Source: Actinobacteria bacterium 13_2_20CM_68_14
Lineage (GTDB): Bacteria; Actinomycetota; Thermoleophilia; Gaiellales; Gaiellaceae
Direction: 5' to 3'
Length of the DNA stretch: 11,652 bases
Assembly (NCBI GenBank): GCA_001914705.1
Contig: MNDB01000002.1
Location: forward strand, 1-11,652
Shown: positions 6,629 through 11,437 of the stretch, one piece after another
Layout: each line of letters opens with the position of its first letter
Position numbering within the stretch: the first letter of the stretch is position 1
Notes under the pieces: model-generated
The model's input: only the letters and a program-made list of their open reading frames with translations
Databases searched by the model: none
Told to the model about the DNA's origin: nothing
Translations under genes and position numbers: made by a program

Positions 6629-6647
6629 AGCTACGGGGCGCCCAACT

Positions 6648-6666
6648 GGGGGACATCCCCCTTTTT
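6648..6666 (+). terminator. Intrinsic-terminator-like hairpin upstream of murT
   Basis: GGGGG (6648-6652), loop ACAT, CCCCC (6657-6661), then TTTTT (6662-6666). It has the form of a short Rho-independent terminator on the plus strand. No plus-strand gene ends before it, so it may insulate murT from read-through antisense to the GGDEF/HD-GYP leader, end a short unannotated RNA, or act as an attenuator. Confidence 0.5.
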
Positions 6667-6681
6667 CGGGACAGCAGGAAG

Positions 6682-6749
6682 ATCCCCCGATTGAGGGAGG
6701 GGCGCGAATTCGTGGTCTTCGGTCAACGGGCACCGCGCTCAGATAGCGT
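6682..6749 (+). promoter_or_regulatory. murT promoter region, similar to that of gatD
   Basis: The element at 6682-6706 (atcccccg, 8 variable bases, aggggcg) is followed 39 bp later by TAGCGT (6744-6749), a TANNNT -10 candidate 9 bp before the TTG start at 6759, so the leader would be very short. The same arrangement (atcccccg..aggggcg, then TACCGT) occurs upstream of gatD at 9987-10053. No typical -35 is seen. Confidence 0.4.
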
Positions 6750-6758
6750 CTCCGGGCC

Positions 6759-9206
6759 TTGCGAACCCGCTTTCCTCTGCGGTTGGAGATCCTCTTGGCC
6801 CGCGCCACAGGGGGCCTCTCGCGGCTTGCCGGCACCGGTGGCGGCACGACCGTGCCCGGGAAGCTGCTCTGGAAGCTCGATCCGTCGGCGGTCGATGAGC
6901 TCGCCCGCCGGCTTCCGCTCGGCTCCGCGCTCGTCTCGGCGACGAACGGCAAGACGACGACAGCGGCGATGGCCGCGGGAATTCTGAGAGGGAAGTTGAG
7001 GCTCGCACACAACAGCTCCGGTGCGAACCTCGTCTCCGGGGTTGCGTCGACCCTCCTCGCCGCCCGAGACGCGGAGCTCGGCCTCCTCGAGGTCGACGAG
7101 GCGGCGCTGCCCGAGGTGGCTCGGCGGCTCCGGCCGCGGGCGGTCTGCCTCGGCAACCTGTTCCGCGACCAGCTCGATCGCTACGGCGAGCTCGAGCTCG
7201 TGGCCGGCCGCTGGCGGGCGGCTGTGCAGGAGCTGCCTACCGATTCGGCGCTCGTCGTCAACGGCGACGATCCCCAGGTCGGAGACCTGGGCCGGGAGCG
7301 CGGGCCGGGGACACGGACCGTGTTCGGGGTCGACGATCCGCGTCAGGCTCACCCCGCCCTCCAGCACGCCGCGGATTCAAAGTGGTGCATCCGCTGCGGC
7401 ACGGCCTACGAGTACGCGGCGGCGTACATCGGCCACCTCGGCGACTACCGCTGCCCGGCCTGCGGCCATGCCCGCCCTCCGCTCGACGTCGTCGCCCGCG
7501 AGATCGAGCTCGGCGGGATCGAGCGCGTCTCGTTCGACCTGGTCACCCCCGACGGATCGCGGCGCGTCCAGCTCCGCGTCCCCGGGCTCTACAACGTCTA
7601 CAACGCGCTCGGTGCAGCCTCCCTCGCGCGGGCGCTGGGTGCCTCCCTCGACGAGATCCATCACGGGCTGGAGGCATTCCACGCCGCCTTCGGCCGCTTC
7701 GAGCGGATCGAGCTGGACGGCAAGTCGCTGCTCGTGCTGCTGATCAAGAACCCGGCCGGCGCGAACGAGGCGATCCGGACGCTGCTCGCGGGCGAGCCGC
7801 CGACACTGGTCCTCGTCGCGCTCAACGACGCGACGGCTGACGGGAAGGACGTGTCCTGGATCTGGGACGTCGACTTCGAGCCCCTCCTCCCCGCGCTCGA
7901 GCGGCTCGTGGCCACCGGCGACCGGGCCGCCGAGCTCGCGCTTCGCTTTAAGTACGGCGGCTTCGACGAGCAGGCGATCGAGGTCGTGCCGGAGCTCGAA
8001 GCCGCGCTCGATCGCGCGCTCGAGCTGACGCCCGCGGGGGACGAGCTGATTGCGCTCCCGACGTACACGGCGATGCTCGCGCTGCGGGACATCGTCGCCC
8101 GGCGCGGCTTCGTGCGCGGAGTCGGCGGTGTTGCCCGCCCCATCTCCTTCGGCTGCGTCTTCGTAGGAGGAGTCGCTCCACGAAATGTCAGCCCACGAAA
8201 CGTCCGCCGAGCTGAGGCTGTCGGCCCAGCTGACGTCGCTCCAGGAGATGTCGGCCCAGGAAACGGCCGCGAGCGCGGAGTCGCCCCAGGAGACGTCGCT
8301 CCAAGAGACTGCGTCCCACGAAACGCTCGCCTTGGCGGTGTCCGACCAGCTGACCGCGTTGAAAACCGGGACGCTGCCGCCCGCAGGATCTGCGGTCAGG
8401 AACTGGTCCAGCGCCTTGTTCGGGTTCGGAGCGTTGGTCGCCGTCACGGATCTGACCGCGTTCACCTCGCCGAGGCCGAGCGAGCCCGGGATCGCCGACG
8501 GAGTCGGCCGAGCCGTCGCCATCAGCGCGCCCTTGATCTGGTCCGGGCCCCAAGCCGGGTTGCGGGCGATGATCTGCGCCGCGATTCCAGCCACGATTGG
8601 TGCCGCGAACGACGTGCCCGAGAGCTGGATGTAGCCCGGCGAGACGATGTTGCTCGCCTTCTGCGACGCGAGCGTCGAGGTCATCGGAATCGGACCGACC
8701 ATGTAGCGCCCGTCGGCCGCGACCTCCGGCTTCCGGAAGCCGTCGTTCGTGTAGCCGTAAGCCGACCAGAACGGCGCCGTGTCGTCCTTCGGATTCGGAT
8801 TGCCGTCCATGTCGGCCGCGCCGACAGTGATCACGAACGGGTCGTTGCCGGGTGCGTAGGGAACGCCGCTGGGGCCGTTCGGGAGGCCGTAGTTGCCGGC
8901 CGCCGCGACGACCGTGACGCCGCTGAACCACAGCTTCTCGACCGCCTTGTCGAGCGGATCGTGCGTGAAGCTGCTCGAGTTGGACGCGTGCAGCGAAAAG
9001 TTCGCGACCTTGATGTTGTACTTGTCCTTGTTCGCGAGGATCCACTGCGCCGCCGCGATCACGTCGCTCGTCCGCGCCGTGCCCGTGTCGTCCATGACGT
9101 CGAGCGAGACGATGTTCGAGCGAGGCGAAGCGCCCGCGTAGCCAGGAGCCTGGCCCGCCGCGATCCCGGCAACGAACGTGCCGTGCCCGCGACCGTCGCC
9201 CGGTGA
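6759..9206 (+). CDS. murT: MurT, lipid II isoglutaminyl synthase Mur-ligase subunit; recognisable part ends near 8117, no stop at the natural end
   Basis: MurT activates the alpha-carboxyl of D-Glu in the lipid II stem peptide with ATP; GatD supplies ammonia, giving D-isoglutamine. Residues 1-55 match the family N-terminus (GGGTTVPGKLLWKLDP). The Mur-ligase P-loop is ATNGKTTT (61-68), LGNLFRDQLDRYGE (131-144) follows, and the inserted Cys4 zinc ribbon uses Cys210, 213, 232 and 235. The C-terminal DUF1727-type domain has NPAGANE (331-337) and DGKDVSWIWD (361-370), which carries the Asp that completes the GatD catalytic triad in known complexes. Similarity ends at ARRGFVR (about residue 453, position 8117), close to the usual length. 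No stop follows: the frame runs to 9206 for a further 360 or so codons antisense to the S8 peptidase, in residues that look like non-coding translation. TTG 6759 is chosen because the family N-terminus begins there. Confidence 0.85.
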   Translation: MRTRFPLRLEILLARATGGLSRLAGTGGGTTVPGKLLWKLDPSAVDELARRLPLGSALVSATNGKTTTAAMAAGILRGKLRLAHNSSGANLVSGVASTLLAARDAELGLLEVDEAALPEVARRLRPRAVCLGNLFRDQLDRYGELELVAGRWRAAVQELPTDSALVVNGDDPQVGDLGRERGPGTRTVFGVDDPRQAHPALQHAADSKWCIRCGTAYEYAAAYIGHLGDYRCPACGHARPPLDVVAREIELGGIERVSFDLVTPDGSRRVQLRVPGLYNVYNALGAASLARALGASLDEIHHGLEAFHAAFGRFERIELDGKSLLVLLIKNPAGANEAIRTLLAGEPPTLVLVALNDATADGKDVSWIWDVDFEPLLPALERLVATGDRAAELALRFKYGGFDEQAIEVVPELEAALDRALELTPAGDELIALPTYTAMLALRDIVARRGFVRGVGGVARPISFGCVFVGGVAPRNVSPRNVRRAEAVGPADVAPGDVGPGNGRERGVAPGDVAPRDCVPRNARLGGVRPADRVENRDAAARRICGQELVQRLVRVRSVGRRHGSDRVHLAEAERARDRRRSRPSRRHQRALDLVRAPSRVAGDDLRRDSSHDWCRERRARELDVARRDDVARLLRRERRGHRNRTDHVAPVGRDLRLPEAVVRVAVSRPERRRVVLRIRIAVHVGRADSDHERVVAGCVGNAAGAVREAVVAGRRDDRDAAEPQLLDRLVERIVREAARVGRVQRKVRDLDVVLVLVREDPLRRRDHVARPRRARVVHDVERDDVRARRSARVARSLARRDPGNERAVPATVAR

Positions 9207-9875
9207 GTTGTTCGGCAGCGTCGTCAGGTTGACCGACTGGATCACCCTGCCGCCGAAGTCAGCCACCTTGGACGCGTCGACGCCGGAGTCGACGACCGCG
9301 ATCGTCGGCGCCGTCAGATCGGACTGCGTCTTGGTGGAGTTGGGTGCCACCGGTGCGTTCCAGAGCTTGTCGATGCCGGTGTTCGGAACCCAGAGCTGCT
9401 TGGACGTATAGGTCGACCCCGTCGGATGAGCCGGTGCGTCGGGCGTGATCGTCAGGCCCGGGATCTTCGCGAGCTGCGCAAGCCGGTTCGCGCGGAGATC
9501 GAGCGAGATGCCGTCGATCAACCCGAGCTTACGGTCGACGCTGCCGAGCGTCATGTCGAGAATCTGGCTCTTCGGCAGTTCGCCGCCGTTGGACGTCACG
9601 ATCACGTGGATCGTCTTATTCGGATGCTTGTCGGCTTGAATGAGCATGCCCGGCGAGACGTACGTCTGCTGGGTCGAATCACCCGTACTGCCGTTGCTGC
9701 CGGCGCTCGCGGCCAGGGGAATCCCAAGCACGAGCACGGCCGCCATCATCGTGACGAGGCCGCGTCCACCCTTGCCCCAAAGCGCGTTCGAGCGCGAATC
9801 GTCGCTGTTACCTGTCCCCCAGAGCGCACTCGAGCGGGTCTGGCCAGCAGGTCTTCCGTTCCTCAGCATTGCCAT
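7377..9875 (-). CDS. Secreted S8 (subtilisin-like) serine peptidase with SWxD repeat tail; recognisable part ends near 8118, no stop there
   Basis: Numbered from ATG 9875. Residues 1-40 carry two copies of RS(S/N)ALWG(T/K)G (14-22, 28-36). A hydrophobic signal segment follows (LVTMMAAVLVLGIPLAASA, about 40-58), so export is expected. A prodomain-like stretch is about 65-150. The catalytic triad is complete: Asp196 (VVDSGVD), His231 (GRGHGTFVAG), oxyanion Asn328 (AAAGN) and Ser421 (SGTSFAAPIVAG). After the catalytic domain come nine SW motifs, mostly (V/I)SW(S/A/G)D (about 508-570), and SYEDAAEGD. Beyond about residue 586 (8118) the frame continues to a stop at 7377 only as antisense of murT, in low-plausibility sequence. 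Start: AGAGGAAGG lies directly before ATG 9875 and 6 nt before ATG 9869, so either may be used; GTG 9983 lacks such a site. The gene sits between murT and gatD on the opposite strand. Substrate unknown. Confidence 0.87.
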   Translation of the reverse strand: MAMLRNGRPAGQTRSSALWGTGNSDDSRSNALWGKGGRGLVTMMAAVLVLGIPLAASAGSNGSTGDSTQQTYVSPGMLIQADKHPNKTIHVIVTSNGGELPKSQILDMTLGSVDRKLGLIDGISLDLRANRLAQLAKIPGLTITPDAPAHPTGSTYTSKQLWVPNTGIDKLWNAPVAPNSTKTQSDLTAPTIAVVDSGVDASKVADFGGRVIQSVNLTTLPNNSPGDGRGHGTFVAGIAAGQAPGYAGASPRSNIVSLDVMDDTGTARTSDVIAAAQWILANKDKYNIKVANFSLHASNSSSFTHDPLDKAVEKLWFSGVTVVAAAGNYGLPNGPSGVPYAPGNDPFVITVGAADMDGNPNPKDDTAPFWSAYGYTNDGFRKPEVAADGRYMVGPIPMTSTLASQKASNIVSPGYIQLSGTSFAAPIVAGIAAQIIARNPAWGPDQIKGALMATARPTPSAIPGSLGLGEVNAVRSVTATNAPNPNKALDQFLTADPAGGSVPVFNAVSWSDTAKASVSWDAVSWSDVSWGDSALAAVSWADISWSDVSWADSLSSADVSWADISWSDSSYEDAAEGDGAGNTADSAHEAAPGDDVPQREHRRVRRERNQLVPRGRQLERAIERGFELRHDLDRLLVEAAVLKAKRELGGPVAGGHEPLERGEEGLEVDVPDPGHVLPVSRRVVERDEDQCRRLAREQRPDRLVRAGRVLDQQHEQRLAVQLDPLEAAEGGVECLQPVMDLVEGGTQRPREGGCTERVVDVVEPGDAELDAPRSVGGDQVERDALDPAELDLAGDDVERRAGMAAGRAAVVAEVADVRRRVLVGRAAADAPL
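8110..8166. other. Stopless tail-to-tail junction of murT and the S8 peptidase
   Basis: The family-like end of MurT (ARRGFVR, codon ending 8117) and the family-like end of the peptidase (SYEDAAEGDGAGNTAD, about 8118-8170 on the minus strand) meet without intergenic DNA. In the murT frame there is no stop here; TAG at 8164-8166 is in the +1 frame. On the minus strand no frame has a stop close by. The pattern fits loss of the 3' ends plus the intergenic segment, or an assembly error. Confidence 0.7.
8157..8354 (-). repeat. SWxD repeat-coding tract
   Basis: About 198 bp encode nine SW pairs, mostly as (V/I)SW(S/A/G)D, with spacings of five, six or more residues and two short interruptions (TAKAS, SALAA, SLSSAD). 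At the DNA level this is an imperfect tandem repeat around a gtnagctgg-type core, prone to slippage and copy-number change. Confidence 0.75.
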
Positions 9876-9905
9876 CCTTCCTCTCACCCGCCGCAGCGGG
9901 TCCGC

Positions 9906-9973
9906 ATTTGCCGCAGAAAGCGCAACGCTCCTCAGCGCCGCGCAGATCGAACCTGGCGCAACGTATTTGCCGC
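9906..9973. repeat. Short repeated boxes in the S8 peptidase 5' region
   Basis: atttgccgc occurs at 9906-9914 and 9965-9973, and gcgcaacg at 9920-9927 and 9956-9963. The boxes are arranged outer-inner-inner-outer but all in direct orientation. They lie upstream of the preferred peptidase start and are compatible with regulator sites; they would be coding if translation began at GTG 9983. Confidence 0.4.
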
Positions 9974-9986
9974 TCGGAGGCACGAC

Positions 9987-10053
9987 ATCCCCCGCCTGGG
10001 TGAGGGGCGGGTCGGTTCCCCCGTCCGGGTGATCAAGGCTCAGGCGCTACCGT
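9987..10053 (+). promoter_or_regulatory. gatD promoter region, similar to that of murT
   Basis: The element at 9987-10011 (atcccccg, 8 variable bases, aggggcg) matches that at 6682-6706 in 20 of 25 positions. TACCGT (10048-10053) starts 39 bp after aggggcg (40 in murT), is preceded by GCTCAG in both cases, and lies 6 bp before the GTG start at 10060, so gatD is probably leaderless. No ribosome site is visible. Confidence 0.45.
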
Positions 10054-10059
10054 TCGGCC

Positions 10060-10812
10060 GTGCAGCCACTCCTTATCGGCCACCTGTTCCCGGATTACCT
10101 CAACATCTACGCGGATCGCGGCAACATCGCCGTGCTGGGGCGCCGGGCCGCCTGGCGGGGCTATCAGCTGGAGGTTCGGGCACTCGGCGCAGGCGCCGAG
10201 ATCCGGCCCGGTGAGCACGATCTCTTCTACGTCGGCGGTGGCCAGGATCGCGAGCAGGAGCTGATCGCGCCCGAGCTCGCCGCGCTTGGGCCGGCGCTAC
10301 GCGAGGCATTTGAGGCTGGCGCCGTCTTCCTGGCCGTCTGCGGCGGATATCAACTGCTCGGCCGTTCCTACCGTGACCAGAGCGGCGACGAACTGCCGGG
10401 CATCGGCCTGCTGCCACTACACACGGTCGCGGGCTCGGAGAGGATGATCGGCGACGTTCTCCTCGAATGCGAGCTCGAACCGGGCTGGAAAGAGACGCTC
10501 GTCGGCTTCGAGAATCACGCCGGCCGGACGATCCTCGACCCCGGCGCCGAGCCGCTCGGTCGAGTCGTCGCCGGTTTCGGCAACGACGGAGAGAGCGGCT
10601 ACGAGGGTTGCCGCCTGGGCCGCGCGATCGGCACCTACCTCCACGGACCGTTGCTGCCACGCAACCCGTGGCTCGCCGACTGGTTGCTCGCGCAGGCGAT
10701 CGCCCACCGTACGGGAGATCTCCCCGCATTCGAGCCGCTCCCTGACGAGCTCGAAACCCAGGCCCACGCAGTCTCCGCCCGCCGAGCGGAAACCCGTGGC
10801 GGCCGCTTCTAG
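10060..10812 (+). CDS. gatD: GatD, glutamine amidotransferase subunit of lipid II isoglutaminyl synthase
   Basis: This 250-aa protein is a class I, cobyric-acid-synthase-like glutamine amidotransferase that hydrolyses glutamine and passes ammonia to MurT for amidation of lipid II D-Glu. The N-terminus HLFPDYLNIYADRGNIAVL (8-26) is characteristic of GatD. The nucleophile is Cys94 in AVCGGYQLLG, the same number as in the well-studied S. aureus enzyme, and the catalytic His is His195 in TYLHGPLLPRNP; GFENHAGRT (149-157) is also family-typical. Length fits (about 240-250). GTG 10060 is chosen because the conserved N-terminus begins five codons later. Normally gatD directly follows or overlaps murT; here about 1.9 kb holding an antiparallel peptidase gene separates them, so gatD must use its own promoter. 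Hairpins at 10882-10926 follow the gene. Confidence 0.92.
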   Translation: MQPLLIGHLFPDYLNIYADRGNIAVLGRRAAWRGYQLEVRALGAGAEIRPGEHDLFYVGGGQDREQELIAPELAALGPALREAFEAGAVFLAVCGGYQLLGRSYRDQSGDELPGIGLLPLHTVAGSERMIGDVLLECELEPGWKETLVGFENHAGRTILDPGAEPLGRVVAGFGNDGESGYEGCRLGRAIGTYLHGPLLPRNPWLADWLLAQAIAHRTGDLPAFEPLPDELETQAHAVSARRAETRGGRF

Positions 10813-10881
10813 GCTTCCGGGCCCGCCGGCCGCCGCCCGGCACGCCCACGGCTCACTGCGGAGCCATGGCCCGGGTCCAAC

Positions 10882-10904
10882 CCCCGCCCTTTATTTGGGT
10901 GGGG
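10882..10904 (+). terminator. Hairpin after gatD
   Basis: CCCCGCCC (10882-10889) pairs with GGGTGGGG (10897-10904) over eight base pairs, one of them G-U in the plus-strand RNA, with loop tttattt. There is no U-tract after it. A second perfect hairpin tccgcc/ggcgga (10913-10918, 10922-10927) follows at once. Together they probably end gatD transcription about 70-115 bp after its stop. Confidence 0.5.
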
Positions 10905-10953
10905 CCGCGCCCTCCGCCCTCGGCGGATGACGATATCGGCCAACTCCGCGCTT

Positions 10954-10994
10954 GTCTGGAACGTCCTGGCGCCGAGTTCGTGACATTTCCAGAC
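10954..10994. repeat. Inverted repeat between gatD and the Nudix gene
   Basis: GTCTGGAA (10954-10961) is perfectly complementary to TTCCAGAC (10987-10994), and the pairing extends inward to GTC/GAC with a small bulge, enclosing about 16 bp. It lies between convergent genes and is a candidate bidirectional terminator hairpin or a protein-binding dyad. Apart from this and the hairpins at 10882-10927, nothing was recognised in 10813-11046. Confidence 0.45.
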
Positions 10995-11046
10995 GACCGT
11001 TGAGCGGAGCCGAGCGGGACGAGGCCGACGCGGCCAGCTGAGCCGC

Positions 11047-11163
11047 CTATCGTGCCCAGAGAGCTCCTAGGTAAGCCGCGGGGTCACCGGGCCGCCAGCG
11101 CTGGACGAAGCGCTGGATCGGAGGATGCAGGACGACGTCGTCGAGGTCGTCGAGACCGAACAG
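11047..11163 (-). pseudogene. Out-of-frame C-terminal remnant of the Nudix gene
   Basis: Read from CTG 11163 in the frame other than that of the Nudix box, the DNA encodes LFGLDDLDDVVLHPPIQRF and continues through QRWRPGDPAAYLGAL to a TAG at 11049-11047. This is a sensible Nudix C-terminus, with the LHPPI segment often seen there, while the in-frame translation of the same DNA (a Ser/Thr-rich string) is not. The gene therefore lost its frame just upstream. Confidence 0.7.
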
Positions 11164-11414
11164 TTGGCCGCGAAGCTCTGCACGGGAGAGATCGAGTCGA
11201 CGATCGCGACCGGGCCCTCAACCGCCACCTCCTCGCCGATTCCGAGCTCCTCCCAGAGCTCTCGGTGCAGGGCATCGACCAGGCTCTCCCCCGTGTTCAC
11301 GCCCCCGCCCGGCAGCAGCCAGTACTCCTTGCCGGGCTTCTCGTGGCGGCAGAGCAGCACCCGGTCGTTCCAGCGCAGCAGCGCCGAGACGCGGATCCGG
11401 GGCTCAGCCCCCAC
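11067..11414 (-). CDS. Nudix hydrolase, frame broken in its C-terminal half
   Basis: This 115-aa frame has the N-terminal strand IRVSALLRWNDRVLLCRH and an intact Nudix box: GGVNTGE, seven residues, then RELWEELGI (38-59), supplying the Mg-binding glutamates for hydrolysis of nucleoside diphosphate-linked substrates. It looks normal to SISPVQSFAA (about residue 83), then turns into a Ser/Thr-rich string to a stop at 11067, while the true C-terminus is readable in another frame to 11047. N-part plus remnant total about 121 residues, some 25-30 short of usual, so a deletion rather than a one-base slip is likely. Start GTG 11414 has GAGGG just upstream and lies 21 bp after the dut stop in the same frame, suggesting an operon. 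Its substrate cannot be told. It may be inactive, or the damage may be a sequence error. Confidence 0.75.
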   Translation of the reverse strand: MGAEPRIRVSALLRWNDRVLLCRHEKPGKEYWLLPGGGVNTGESLVDALHRELWEELGIGEEVAVEGPVAIVDSISPVQSFAANCSVSTTSTTSSCILRSSASSSAGGPVTPRLT

Positions 11415-11422
11415 GACCCTCG

Positions 11423-11437
11423 GACCGACGGTCGGTC
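11423..11437. repeat. 15-bp perfect palindrome over the dut stop codon
   Basis: GACCGAC and GTCGGTC flank a single central base (11430). It overlaps the dut TGA (11438-11436) and lies just before the Nudix start. In RNA it would have to open its centre to form a loop, so a DNA-binding dyad or a weak intergenic hairpin that tunes downstream expression are both possible. Confidence 0.4.

Larger units (their letters stand above)
6256..6758. other. 503-bp region between divergent GGDEF/HD-GYP and murT genes
   Basis: Contents seen: repeat-like DNA at 6311-6436, in which a stretch starting ggataaacggtcgcgc (6314) recurs imperfectly as ggatgaagggtcgcgc (6402); perfect hairpins CGCGCGA/TCGCGCG (6325-6331, 6337-6343), GGCGTCG/CGACGCC (6355-6361, 6366-6372) and ccgccc/gggcgg (6551-6564); a strong minus-strand Shine-Dalgarno at 6544-6550; a terminator-like hairpin at 6648-6666; and the murT promoter area from 6682 on. 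No RNA gene was recognised. Confidence 0.55.

Noticed and set aside
6530..6640. c-di-GMP (GEMM) riboswitch before the GGDEF/HD-GYP gene
   Set aside because: The conserved GEMM sequence blocks were not found on the minus strand; only generic helices are present.
7377..8117. C-terminal 250 residues of the long peptidase frame as a novel domain
   Set aside because: They are the antisense of conserved MurT sequence, including the DUF1727-type domain and the zinc ribbon.
8120..9206. C-terminal 360 residues of the long murT frame as a novel domain
   Set aside because: They are the antisense of the S8 peptidase catalytic and repeat regions, rich in Arg/Val/Asp as is usual for antisense of GC-rich genes.
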